NCBI GenBank assembly: GCA_001970955.1
Contig: MPUH01000089.1
Span: 1 to 64,000, forward strand
Length of the DNA stretch: 64,000 nt
Direction: 5' to 3'
Source of the DNA: Stentor coeruleus
Taxonomy: Eukaryota > Ciliophora > Heterotrichea > Heterotrichida > Stentoridae
Part shown: positions 41,214 through 51,376 of the stretch, one piece after another
Position numbering within the stretch: the first letter of the stretch is position 1
Layout of the letters: every line of letters begins with the position of its first letter
Made by a program: the position numbers and the translations under genes
The notes under the pieces: generated by a model
What the model was told of the DNA's origin: nothing
Databases searched by the model: none
The model's input: only the letters and a program-made list of their open reading frames with translations

Positions 41214-42257
41214 ATGGATATTAGAACAGCTTTAGATGGACAACCAATAAGCCAAAAAGATTTTATATGTTTGATGAACACTATAGCAACTGAGATGGAG
41301 AAAAATAGTATTGAAGACTTTCCAGTTACGATTAATAATATTTTAGTTGAAATGTCAGGAAAGGATATGAAATTTTATATACAAGGAATTGATATGTATA
41401 ATTTAAAGAATTATACTATTGATGAAGATATTAAAATTGGCAGGCTGACTAGTTTTATGTATAAAATGCTGATGATAAATTATAAAGAAGTTGATGAGGT
41501 TAAAATTGATATAAATGATATTTACGAATTAAGAATCGTAGAAGAAATAAAAATTCTACTTCGCATCGCGACAAAGCCGAAATCAATATTCAAAATCAAA
41601 CTACTACTTAAAAGAATAAAAGAAATATACGAAAAATTCAATAAACCTCGTATATTCAAGCTTTCAAATCCTTCCGATGATGAGCCAGACAAAATCATCG
41701 ACTCAAAACGCGAAAAAAACTTAATCATAAACGAAGAGCCAGACATAATCATCGACTCAAAACGCGAAAAAAACTTAATCATAAATAAAGAGCCAAAAGA
41801 ATGTTACTATTGTGGGAAGGTTACATTGGAAAACATGTACTATCTATCAAGATGTCCATGTAAATACCACATGAAATGCTTTGAACAAATCATTCTTAAA
41901 ACCATCGAACTCAAAGAGTTTTCTATAAGATTTTCACAAAAAATCGAATGTCAAGAAAGACATATGCATTTACATCAAGATGACTTAGCTGTTATAACTG
42001 AAATCGATCGAGAAGGGTTTAATTTATCAACACCTATAAAAAGTATGATACAATTCTATTACTTAAGTCAATACGTAACTTCTGACCATTGCCCAAAATG
42101 CAACTCGCCAAATGCTACAGAAAAAAGGGAACATTTCCAAGTTAGCAACGAAAATAAAAAGCCTTATAAATTATGCGACAATAAAACCTGCTCGTATTGT
42201 GGGAAAATCCATAAAAGTGACTGCCCAGAGTTCGTAAAATCATTAAATTGGTCTTAA
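41214..42257 (+). CDS. RING/IBR-like zinc-finger protein
   Basis: A 347-residue protein. The C-terminal half holds a Cys/His pattern of the RING type: ECYYCGKVTLENMYYLSRCP, then CKYHMKC (C-x2-C, C-x-C-x3-H-x2-C), later CQERHMHLH, DHCPKCNSP and CSYCGKIHKSDCPEF. This resembles RBR (RING-IBR) ubiquitin ligases of protists, though spacing is non-standard. The N-terminal 150 residues are helical without recognised domain. A 54-bp stretch is duplicated in frame at 41682-41789. Ubiquitin-ligase activity is inferred, not shown. It starts 33 bp after its decayed tandem copy, and its 3' end converges with NAT10. Confidence 0.7.
   Translation: MDIRTALDGQPISQKDFICLMNTIATEMEKNSIEDFPVTINNILVEMSGKDMKFYIQGIDMYNLKNYTIDEDIKIGRLTSFMYKMLMINYKEVDEVKIDINDIYELRIVEEIKILLRIATKPKSIFKIKLLLKRIKEIYEKFNKPRIFKLSNPSDDEPDKIIDSKREKNLIINEEPDIIIDSKREKNLIINKEPKECYYCGKVTLENMYYLSRCPCKYHMKCFEQIILKTIELKEFSIRFSQKIECQERHMHLHQDDLAVITEIDREGFNLSTPIKSMIQFYYLSQYVTSDHCPKCNSPNATEKREHFQVSNENKKPYKLCDNKTCSYCGKIHKSDCPEFVKSLNWS
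41682..41789 (+). repeat. In-frame 54-bp tandem repeat
   Basis: Two nearly identical 54-bp units (41682-41735 and 41736-41789) encode EPDKIIDSKREKNLIINE and EPDIIIDSKREKNLIINK in the linker before the zinc-finger region. They are a recent slip or unequal crossover. Confidence 0.92.
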
Positions 42258-42396
42258 AACCTTTAAAATCGTTAAAAAAATTAAGTGTATCTTATTTATA
42301 TTATTTATTCATAAACATTATTGCCAAAATATGATTTCGATAAAATCCTAACATAAAAAATAATCATCATCACAAGTTTTATGTAATTTATATTAA

Positions 42397-45074
42397 CTAT
42401 TCTAATCTGCTGATTTTTTCCGGCTCTTTTATTTCTGGTAAATCCTTCCTCGGTAATTGTATATCGATTTCCTCTTCAAAAATCTTTTTAATAGTCTGTG
42501 TTATTATTTTCATCATTTTATTAAAAAGTAGGACAACTTGCGAACCTGGGAAATCTATTTCTTTATGTAAACTATCAAAACTCTTCCTTTGTAAAGCTAA
42601 AGCAATAAAAATTGTTTTTTGTAATTTTGAAAACCCAAGCGACAAGTTTTTAGTAAAGTACAACTGGGCAATACCAGGAAGAAGGTCAAGAATAAGATGA
42701 TAATCGATCATTTTCTTACAAAAAGCTTCTAATCTTTTCAAATCATACAAATTTATATACTTTTCTAAAGTATCAACATTGCAGTTTTTTCCTTCTTCAG
42801 GGTCTAAAATGTTTAAAACCAAATTCGTAGGTAAAAACCCGAACTCAAAACTCAACAAACTAACGAACCTTCTTCTAAAATCGTCAAAAAATGATGAAAA
42901 GTCCACATTATTAATACTTTTAAGCATAATCGCAGAATATTCTCCTGTTATATCTGAAGCTTTTTGCTTTATAAACACAAGTTTAAATGCGTTTTTGTTC
43001 CAAAAATTATGCAACTGTGGATTTAGCCCATATGCTACAGTTAAATAATCAACCTCAGGAGGTTTAGACTCAGAAAGTTTCTGTAATAAAGGTTTAGTAT
43101 TTTCCCTTGGTTTAATATCTTCATTATCTTCTAAAGCAGTCTCTTCATTTTGAATTTTTTCTTCAATAAAAAGTTCTTTAGCAAAATATTTCTCAAGTTC
43201 CTGAAGAGCTTTATTACCATAACCCATACCTTGAAGATCAGGATGTGTAGCTATTCTTATAATCCTAGCTCCAGTAAGTTCAGGAAATGATGTATCTTGA
43301 AAATATTCAGCAACAGTCCATGGAACCATATCTCCTGTGCCTCCAAAACCTTTAGCTAACTGAGCTTTTGCTCTTTCTCTATTGATTTTCCCTTCAAGGC
43401 CGATTTGAATTGCACATAAAACATCAGGTAAATTATTAGTTTGGCTTTCAATCGGTCCTAAAAGTACAAAAATCATATGAGAAGGTGCATCTGATAACAT
43501 TTGTAGATCATTAGGAGAGTTTCTATAATGTNAGGTGCATCTGATAACATTTGTAGATCATTAGGAGAGTTTCTATAATGTGAAGAAACAAAAAGAGACA
43601 TCATTCTATGGAGAAAAAGCTCAGAAGCTCTATGGAATGAAAATAATGTATCACGATTTACTAAATATAATGAACATTGAGAAGGATGAGCTGGTGAACC
43701 TGAAAGTTTATATGGAATTGTTGCTTCTAAACATAATAAATCACTTAACCATTTTTCTATAGGGTCAGCATTTCCATATCTAATTGGTTCATTCATTTTT
43801 ATTTGTTTAAGGTTTCTATCTTGTAAGTTATTTAAAAGTTTTAAAGATAAAGCACGACCTGTACCTTCATAACCATGAACTGTAGATGATATAAGTACTG
43901 GATATGAATTAATCATTCTTCGGACAAATGGTAAAGGAATTGCCGCAGCTTCATCGATAACTAAAAAATCACAATGAATATTTGTTGTATTGACTAAAAT
44001 ATAAGTGATTTGTTGTTTATGGGTTTTATAAATAGATATGCTGATTATAGATTTTCCTACATCTTTTCCTCCACGAAGGACTTCGAAATCTGTATGTTCT
44101 TGATAGTCTAAAGATTTAAGCCCTCGAAGGACAAAATCAAAAAGAGCTTTTAAGTTTTCAGGACTTGGAGCTGTGACCATGATATTTGAATACCCTTGGG
44201 ATATAGCACCAGCTATAATCAAACCTAAAGCAGCTGATTTACCTCTTCCTCTAGGTGCGGTAATAGCAAAAGTGAAAATGTTTTTATCAATCAAACTGGT
44301 CATGACTTGCATAATAACATTACTTTGGTCTACTGTTTTACAAATCCCCAATAAATTGCCAATAGGAAAAGTGCTTTTAAGTGATTCCTTTAAATTTTCT
44401 AAATCCGCATCTTTCCCAATTTCACTAACAGGTTCTACTGCTTGACTTGACATTTTTAATACATTAAACTCATCATCGATAATCAAACATGACTTATTTA
44501 CAGTCAAAGATAATAAAAACCTCTCATTAAACCTTGGGTCTACTGTTATATGTGAAGGTGTTCTATATCTACTATGAACATCCATTGCTATTGAATATAA
44601 TTGTTTAAGACTTGTCATGTTTTTTAATAAGACAATGATTATACCACCTCCTTCAACACCTTCTATAGTCCGGCATAGTAAATTTGGGGTTAAAGCTTCA
44701 AAGTCTTGTAAAATACACATGCTGTATGTGTTACCTAAGATTTTATGAGATTCTTTATAGTAACAGAATCGGATGTTTGTTGAGGATATGAAAAGATCAA
44801 ATGGGTCATCTACTTCTTGATCCCAGTTACCTCGTTGTTGAAGCTTTTTAATTTGCTTCATCCGCTTTTTCTTGTGGGAACTAAACCCGAGGTCTTCTTT
44901 ATAACACCATAAGATGGATGCTTTGGATTTCATGTCAGCTTTAGATAAGAGCATGAAGAAATCTGCCACTCGATCACGACCTCTGTCACCTACTATGAAA
45001 AACATGCTTCGATGATTAAGTTTGACAGAATTCTCAACCAAAGTTGTGATCCGACTGTCTATCTTAATCTTCAT
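42397..45074 (-). CDS. NAT10: RNA cytidine acetyltransferase NAT10/Kre33 (split by an assembly gap)
   Basis: The enzyme acetylates cytidines in 18S rRNA and tRNAs and is needed for small-subunit assembly. The N-terminus MKIKIDSRITTLVENSVKLN, with HRSMFFIVGDRGRD, is highly characteristic. The helicase module has APRGRGKSAALGLIIAG (Walker A) and LVIDEAAAIPLPFVRRM. The GNAT domain has ARIIRIATHPDLQGMGYGNK followed by ALQELEKYF. A basic helical tail follows. As assembled, the frame breaks at an N (43532) between two identical 49-bp stretches. Removing one copy plus the N leaves 2628 bp, or 875 residues in one frame, against about 1025 in human NAT10. The gene is therefore almost certainly intact. 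It is nuclear/nucleolar in other eukaryotes. Confidence 0.95.
43483..43581. repeat. Unmerged assembly overlap (49 bp, N at 43532)
   Basis: Bases 43483-43531 recur exactly at 43533-43581 around one N. It lies inside the NAT10 gene and disrupts its frame; collapsing it repairs the frame. This is an artefact. Confidence 0.93.
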
Positions 45075-45129
45075 TTATATTGGGTTAAAAATGAGTGCTT
45101 TAGGATTTCAATATGATCTTTTAAATAAA

Positions 45130-45442
45130 CTAAGCTTCAAGTTTTGCTTTCACAAACTTCGTGACAATTTCTAAGTACTTCAAATTATTATAAGGCATCT
45201 GACCAAGCATAATCTGTTACAAATAAAGTGTTTCCTAGTCAAGTACTTCCTGATGAAACTGTATAAGTTCATCTCTATTCATCTTCTGTATATTATTCTC
45301 AGCCCTTTAACAAATACTCAGTGTCTTTAATCCCAGTTCTCGCAAACCTATAAATAACCATTTTTCTCATATCATCAACTTCTCAGAATAAACCGGGGGG
45401 GAATTTCAACTTATCCATTTGACTAAAAAGTCTTCTCAGCAT
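45130..45442 (-). pseudogene. SDHAF2: Decayed succinate dehydrogenase assembly factor 2 (SDHAF2/Sdh5)
   Basis: Minus-strand reading from ATG 45442 gives a presequence-like start (MLRRLFSQMDKLKFPP), then after a TGA MRKMVIYRFARTGIKDTEYL, comparable to the R-x-LLY-x-S-R-KRG-x-LE helix of SDHAF2. After a one-base frame change come NNIQKMNRDELIQFHQEVLD, ETLYL and QIMLGQMPYNNLKYLEIVTK. These follow the family order M-x-EEQL-x-x-YDxLL-x-x-x-DWDIYYW. Stops TAG and TAA stand where the two family tryptophans of DW..YYW are expected. No 15/16-nt intron removes these lesions. SDHAF2 inserts FAD into succinate dehydrogenase, so a working copy should exist elsewhere in the genome. Confidence 0.72.
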
Positions 45443-45459
45443 TTTTATTATCCTTATTA

Positions 45460-46152
45460 CTAATCTCTAACCTCAATTTGAACTTTTTTTCTCCCTCCAA
45501 TAGCAAAAGCCATCGCTCTCAGCCTAGAAGGATAAAGTAAAGCTCTAATATTTTCATTCTCAAACATAGCAACAAAATCATCTACTTTTATCTCGACATT
45601 ATAGTCTTTTATAAGCAATTTTTTATAATACTCAGCAAGTTCAGCCTTGTATTTGTTTAGTTTAAAACAGTATTTTTTTAATGATTTACTTTCATTGATA
45701 TTATTTATGCAAGTCTTTGCTGTTTTTGGTATATGCACAAGGGCAATTTCTAATATATCTGTGATCATAACTTTTATTTCTTTTGGATCTAAAGAGTCTG
45801 AAATTTCAATATCGTAGTTTAAAAATAGGATTTTAACTTTTTCTTCAAGACTTCCTTTTCCTAACATTATCCCTAAAGAAGCCATTGCTCGTTTATCGTA
45901 AAGCTCGTCTTGGATGAACTTTTCAAATAAAAGTTTATTGTTTGAAGGTCGGCTGATACTCTCTGTGATGTCTATGTTTAACTCTTCCATAACAGCGACA
46001 AATTGCTTTTCTGTGAGCTTGAAATTCTTGCAATGCTTATAGAAATAGATATCGAAATCTTTGCTTAGGATTGAACTGAAGTTTAGAGAGTCTTCAAAAT
46101 CTTGGATTAACGACTCTTCGTGTCCGTATTGAAAGCCATATGCGCATCCCAT
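45460..46152 (-). CDS. N-myristoylatable protein with degenerate EF-hand-like helices
   Basis: A 230-residue protein beginning MGCAYGFQYG, a Gly2 myristoylation and Cys3 palmitoylation context that would tether it to membrane. The rest is helical. FKLTEKQFVAVMEELNID followed by later helix-loop-helix units (KVKILFLNYDIEISDSLDPK) resembles the frame of neuronal-calcium-sensor proteins, but canonical DxDxDG loops are missing, so calcium binding is doubtful. I cannot name a family. It lies just upstream of the decayed SDHAF2 gene on the same strand. Confidence 0.7.
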   Translation of the reverse strand: MGCAYGFQYGHEESLIQDFEDSLNFSSILSKDFDIYFYKHCKNFKLTEKQFVAVMEELNIDITESISRPSNNKLLFEKFIQDELYDKRAMASLGIMLGKGSLEEKVKILFLNYDIEISDSLDPKEIKVMITDILEIALVHIPKTAKTCINNINESKSLKKYCFKLNKYKAELAEYYKKLLIKDYNVEIKVDDFVAMFENENIRALLYPSRLRAMAFAIGGRKKVQIEVRD

Positions 46153-47425
46153 TTATTATAACCATTGTTTAGAAGATGTGAAAAATGAAATTTGAATGAT
46201 TTATAATGAATTTGGTTAGAGTTTGTTTGGAAGAATGAAAAGTTTGTTTTTTGGGGAAAGTTGTTAGGAAAATTGTAAGGGATTTTGATTATGAGAAATT
46301 ATGGAAGGGAATATTTATATTGAGTTTAGTAGAGGTTGAGATATTATGTTTTAGGTATAGAAATGATTAGATTATTTGTATAATTTTTTGATTTTATATG
46401 ATACAAAATAGGGTTTGGGTAATTTTATGATGTGCGTTTTTTAATTATTGTAGATGGTATAGCAGGAAATATATACTCAAAATATTTTATTTGGTGTAAT
46501 GCGCATTTTTTCAATCAGGTTTTGAAAGTAAAATTGTTTTGTGTATTAACTTATTAGTTTTGGTATATTTTTAATGGTTTTATATATAGGAAGTAGCTTT
46601 TTAAACACCTACTGAAATGTTATAAAAAAGCAAAGTTTATTAATCTAAATACCTTGTAACTTTGATTAAATTTCGAAATTTATTCATTTTATTATTTTGA
46701 TTTTGTATAACTATAAATTCTAACATAATTTTAGTCTATGATCTTTTTAACACTATAGATAACTGTATATTATTATCTAATAATAATAACTATTAAAATA
46801 ATACAAAACTCAGTCAAAGGTGTGAAAAATACTTATAATATTTCCAATAATTTTAAAGATATCTCTAATAGCACCAAGCACTAGAATTTTAAAGATATTT
46901 CTATTATAAGAACAAAAGCATTTTTAGACATTATACAGAAGCTGTCTCAAGCTAAGAACGATTTGGATATACTCATTTTTATAGATGAATTTAACGAGCT
47001 TTTCAAAATAACATACACAAGATCATATATGCCTGCAGGTCATTTAATGATTATATTCCTTTCAAAGTTAGATATTAATATTTTTTTTTAAGAATTTGGC
47101 AAAACGAGCAAAGCTTAAAAGTAAGAATTAAATAAATAATGAACCTAAGTGATATCTCTATTTAAAAAACATATCATGCTTATTTCTATCATTAAAGAAA
47201 TTAAAAAATAAAAATTAGGTAAAAAAATACTTGTACATGAATGATAAGATATTAGACTGTCTAATTAATCTTTGCTCACTAATTATTCATCGTTGAAAAA
47301 AAATCGAAATTCTATAACCCTTCTCCTTATTATCAAATAAAATAATCACTTTCTAAAACTCCTAATAAATTGCATAATATTCCTTTTTCTTCCTAATCTC
47401 CTTTGATTTCATAAAAATATCTCTA
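46153..47425. other. AT-rich intergenic region with a possible coding remnant
   Basis: About 1.27 kb. Most is plain AT-rich spacer. From 46885 to 47091 a 68-codon plus-strand frame is open, without a start codon at its head, and reads like protein (KAFLDIIQKLSQAKNDLDIL, then FIDEFNELFKITYTRSYMPA). It could be a fragment of a lost gene. No similarity to a neighbour was found. Confidence 0.35.
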
Positions 47426-47965
47426 ATGGAAAAAAGGCTGAAATTAATTTGCCTAGCCCATATCATGAAAAAAAATCTCCTCCGCACTTTCCTCAATTGG
47501 AAAATGACCCTTCCACTAATTTCAGCTCTTAAAAAATACAAAAAGTTGAAACAATACACATCAAAAATCCAAAAAACCCGGCATATTCCTAACATAAAAA
47601 TCCAAAAAAGTGAAAACAAGCAATACAACAGCATAAACAAGTTTTCAATACAACACACTGAGCTTTTCAGGACTAAAACAGGAGGAGGGTTTTCCCATAT
47701 CAAAATATGTCGTTCCAATTCTGGATGTAGGTCGCAAAAATCACGTCCTCCATCAAATCATTACCAAGAAAAAACCCAAAATCATATCACTGAAAGCGAA
47801 TATGAAACTTTTACATTTGAAAACCCATTAAAAAAGCTTTCTAAACCTATTAAAAACATCAAATCAAAATTATCAAAAGATAGTGAAGAAATTGCAATTG
47901 TGTCAAGTAATTCACTTTTAGGCGAAATTAAACTGCAGAGTTATTATAAGGATATAGATAGTTAA
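47426..47965 (+). CDS. Small basic protein of unknown function
   Basis: A 179-residue frame rich in Lys, Ser and Asn. Residues 15-60 form a basic amphipathic region (MKKNLLRTFLNWKMTLPLIS, LKKYKKLKQYTSKIQ) reminiscent of IQ-type or helical basic segments; the rest is likely disordered and ends with FENPLKKLSKPIKNIKSKLS. The opposite strand carries a 118-codon hydrophobic frame that is probably a shadow. The isolated position and biased composition make this a moderate call. Confidence 0.5.
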   Translation: MEKRLKLICLAHIMKKNLLRTFLNWKMTLPLISALKKYKKLKQYTSKIQKTRHIPNIKIQKSENKQYNSINKFSIQHTELFRTKTGGGFSHIKICRSNSGCRSQKSRPPSNHYQEKTQNHITESEYETFTFENPLKKLSKPIKNIKSKLSKDSEEIAIVSSNSLLGEIKLQSYYKDIDS

Positions 47966-48863
47966 AATGTTATGATATATAATTTGATAGGGTTTTTTTA
48001 CTTAGGATGAATTGAGTTTTAGAAATTTTAAATATCGATAGTGATAAAAATATTAAGATAAATATTGGAATGATATAAATTTGAGATGTTGAGAAAACTG
48101 ATACTATGAAATTTGTTGGGAATAAAAACAAGTGTATATTTTTTTTTTTAGAAATATAGCTGGAGAAAAATAATGAGGATACTTTAAATAGTTAAAAGTT
48201 TAGTGATTTTGTATAAAGAGTGTGTTTTTATTTTGGTAGTTTGAGATTTTAGATTTAGTTTTATTGAAATAAGGGTTTTGAATTGTATAATAATGGTTGT
48301 GGAGATTATTTTTTATATAGTAAAATTTTTAAAATGCTGCATTTTGGTAGTTTTTTGTATTGATTCAAGTAATGAAAATGTTGTTATAGGAATAATTGAA
48401 ATAATGGAATCAAGTGCGGAACCTTTTATTGAATAGAAAAGTCCTATTTTTTAAACATGAAATTGATATTTAGAATTAATTCATTCAAGCAATGCTAAAT
48501 AATAAAAAAGTGTTTCATCTTTATTAATCAATTTGTAATAACTAAAGATACTAGTTTATATTCAATATGAAAAACTCTTATAAAATCAACCCAAGCACTT
48601 TAATTCATCTAGTCATACACCAAAATCAACTAAATCACCATTTCCTAATACAATCCTCCGAAAAGAAAAAAGAATCTAAGCCTAGTCCCCAAAGTCTAAA
48701 ATCATTGAAACTAGTCTAAAACAAAAAAATCAAAAGTTAAGATTTTAAAGATAAAATGCAAACTTTAAATAAAAAAAAATCAAAACTCGATAAATTTTAT
48801 CAGAAACTTTTAGGTACAACTTTATAGAAAATAATTAACCTTATAAACAACTAAATAATTAGC
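47966..48863. other. AT-rich spacer between convergent genes
   Basis: About 900 bp with no open frame of note. The left half is T/G-rich and the right half A/C-rich on the plus strand, as expected for the 3' flanks of two converging genes. Confidence 0.5.
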
Positions 48864-49988
48864 TTATCTATCAGAGTCTAAAAAAACACAAATACAAGTA
48901 ATATCGTCAATGGATTCTTCTTCTTTTCTCCAGCATTCATCAGCATTTCTAACCAGAATATGAGATATTTGATCTGGGTCTTTAGTTTTAGTAAGTGTTG
49001 ATGTGGTTCTTACTATATCATTGCTTGAGAGGAATTCAAAAAGCCCATCACTACCAAGGATAATAAACTTGTCACATGGCTGCATTTGATGTTCGATTAT
49101 TTCTGGTGTAGAAATCACCCCAATAGATGCAGCAACAGAGTCACCTAAAGATCTTGACATGGCAATGCCTGGGTAGTCTAAATTGCTTATCCATACTCTT
49201 GGAGGACCATAAGGTCTTCCATCATCATCAGTAAAAGGTTCAACACGACCTCCATGACTTTGTATTCTAACCCTTTCATCCTGTAAATCCGGTTTATGAT
49301 CTCTCGATAAAGTAACAGGAACCCATTTTTTCCCTTCAACTTTACCTAATACCGCTCTTGAATCTCCAACATTAGCACAAATTATCATATCGTTAAGCAT
49401 TAAAACTAATACCATAGTCGACCCACTAAAACTTGTGTCAAATTTACTTCTAAGAATATCAGCTTGAAGTTGTTGAACACAATTCAGAATTGATTGTTTT
49501 GGATTCTGAATAAAAGAGTTGTCATTAGAAAACAAAATTGGTAGACGGTCTTTGATAAAACTAGAAATTTCTTTACCGTATTGTCCATGACCATCAAAAA
49601 CACCAAATAAATGACAGTTTGGTTGACCTAAAAAATTTTCTATAACAATCATAGAGTCTTGATTGACTTTTTTAGGCATATCAGGAGACGAGCCTGTTTT
49701 AGAAAGATAGCCGATTTTTATTTTCCTTCGTGATTGAGTGTGCTTTTCTGGAGGGACTAATTCTGAAGAATTTGCTCTTTTATTGGCACTTTTTTGGATT
49801 TTAGATGCTTCAGATAAATTTTTAGGACTTTTTGATATGAAGGGTTCTGCGATTTTTACTTTTGTATCTGATACTACATTATGAGCTTTTGATTTTGATT
49901 GGACTGAAGAATGAAGAGCTTCAGTTTTTTTCGGCCCTGCATTTATATGTGACTTTGGAACGTTGTGATTTTTTTTTTTTGAGTCCAT
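48864..49988 (-). CDS. PP2C-family serine/threonine phosphatase
   Basis: A 374-residue protein. Residues 1-95 are a basic disordered leader. The PP2C domain follows: NQDSMIVIENF, FGVFDGHGQYGKEISSFIKD (metal-binding DGH near residue 124), FSGSTMVLVLML, CANVGDSRAVLGK, LSRDHKPDLQDERVRI, AMSRSLGDSVAASIGVISTP and FIILGSDGLFEFLSSNDIV. The last Asp (DDITCICVFLD) completes the metal site. All the usual Mn/Mg ligands are visible, so it should be active. The domain resembles ciliate and plant PP2Cs involved in stress or cell-cycle signalling. The poly-Lys start (MDSKKKNHNV) suggests no membrane targeting. Confidence 0.93.
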   Translation of the reverse strand: MDSKKKNHNVPKSHINAGPKKTEALHSSVQSKSKAHNVVSDTKVKIAEPFISKSPKNLSEASKIQKSANKRANSSELVPPEKHTQSRRKIKIGYLSKTGSSPDMPKKVNQDSMIVIENFLGQPNCHLFGVFDGHGQYGKEISSFIKDRLPILFSNDNSFIQNPKQSILNCVQQLQADILRSKFDTSFSGSTMVLVLMLNDMIICANVGDSRAVLGKVEGKKWVPVTLSRDHKPDLQDERVRIQSHGGRVEPFTDDDGRPYGPPRVWISNLDYPGIAMSRSLGDSVAASIGVISTPEIIEHQMQPCDKFIILGSDGLFEFLSSNDIVRTTSTLTKTKDPDQISHILVRNADECWRKEEESIDDITCICVFLDSDR

Positions 49989-51376
49989 TAAACCTTAGTA
50001 TTAGCAATACATTTTAGAGGTTTTGGATTTAAATATGCATAATATGATGTGATGCACTAAATTAATTAAACTGTTATAATAAGAGATGGTGAATAAGGAT
50101 TAGCGATGGTATATTATAATTTTATTTTTTCCATGTATTTTAAGAATTTTATCTTAGACTTATTGGGATTTTATATGTTAAGAATTTGTTATTAGGATAC
50201 GAATGTAGCTGGTTTTTAGGTTGGATTGTTTGTTTCGAATGATATTATATGATGGTGGATACTGAATTTAGCTTTATATTTACTTATAAAAATTTCTCTT
50301 CAATTAGCATTTCAATTTATTACAAATTTTATATTAAAGATATCTACTCATANGATTGTTTGTTTCGAATGATATTATATGATGGTGGATACTGAATTTA
50401 GCTTTATATTTACTTATTTCTNTATTTACTTATAAAAATTTCTCTTCAATTAGCATTTCAATTTATTACAAATTTTATATTAAAGATATCTACTCATAGA
50501 AAAAAAAATTCTTGTATAATAAAAAACGATAAATATAATTTTCAAAGTTCTTAATCCAATTTTATATCAAAAATCAACAACCTTTCTTCATATAAAATTA
50601 TAAAATTTAATATTTTTAGTTGCATAGAAATCTTCCAAAATTAGTCTTTTTCGTTATTGAATCAGTCTAATTATCAGATTTCACAACTTTATTTACATTT
50701 ATAGTTTATGATTAATCATGTTTAATATCAAAAATAATATATTCTTTATTATAATCATATTTACTTATACAAAAAAATGCTTTTTATTTTTATCTCCTTC
50801 ATCTTTAGTCTCAACATTATCTATTTTCCCTGTATTATTGATTTCAACACTTTCTCATAAAAAGAAAAGCTTTATGAATAAACTCAAAACCCTTGATTTA
50901 ATTTTTTAATTTATTAACGACTTTAGCAATAAAATCATATCTCACTTTAAACTATTAAAATCCTCAACTTTTTTTCTTTGCATATAAAGAAAAATATATA
51001 TATCCTTTTGACTTATATATAAAAAGAGTATAATCTAATATGCTTCAATTCTAAGTCTTTCATTTTCACTTAAATAATTTATTATAATTATTCTAAATAA
51101 AATTGTTTAAATGATTTGATATAATTTTCTATTAGAGATTTTACTGTTTAGCAAGAGATATGATTTTGATAAATAAATATTTGTAAGTGTATATACAAAG
51201 TATCTAAAACTAAGTTTCTATATACTCACACTGAAAACAATTATAATAATCGGTCATAACAAAGTCTGCTATAAATTCTTAAAATATTAAACATAATCAC
51301 AAATCATTCTCGCATTTATTTATATCTTTATTTTCTTCATCTTTAAAAGGACTTAACATTTATAAAGTAGTTTATA
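49989..51376. other. Intergenic region containing an assembly artefact
   Basis: About 1.4 kb without a supported gene. A 63-codon hydrophobic frame at 50718-50909 has no other support. The left part contains the N-flanked duplication listed separately. The right end precedes the bL12m gene. Confidence 0.5.
50224..50507. repeat. Unmerged assembly overlaps around two Ns (50353 and 50422)
   Basis: The stretch 50224-50287 recurs at 50354-50417 after the first N, and the stretch ending at 50352 recurs after the second N (from 50423). The 68-base piece between the two Ns looks like a tiny contig inserted in a gap. The true sequence probably has each stretch once, so this spacer is about 155 bp shorter than shown. 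Confidence 0.88.

Noticed and set aside
47362-47718. 118-codon hydrophobic minus-strand ORF
   Set aside because: It overlaps the basic plus-strand ORF at 47426-47965, and the hydrophobic content is what the complement of a Lys-rich frame gives.
50718-50909. 63-codon hydrophobic ORF
   Set aside because: It is AT-rich, Phe/Ile/Ser-dominated, without motif or neighbour support, and probably arises by chance.
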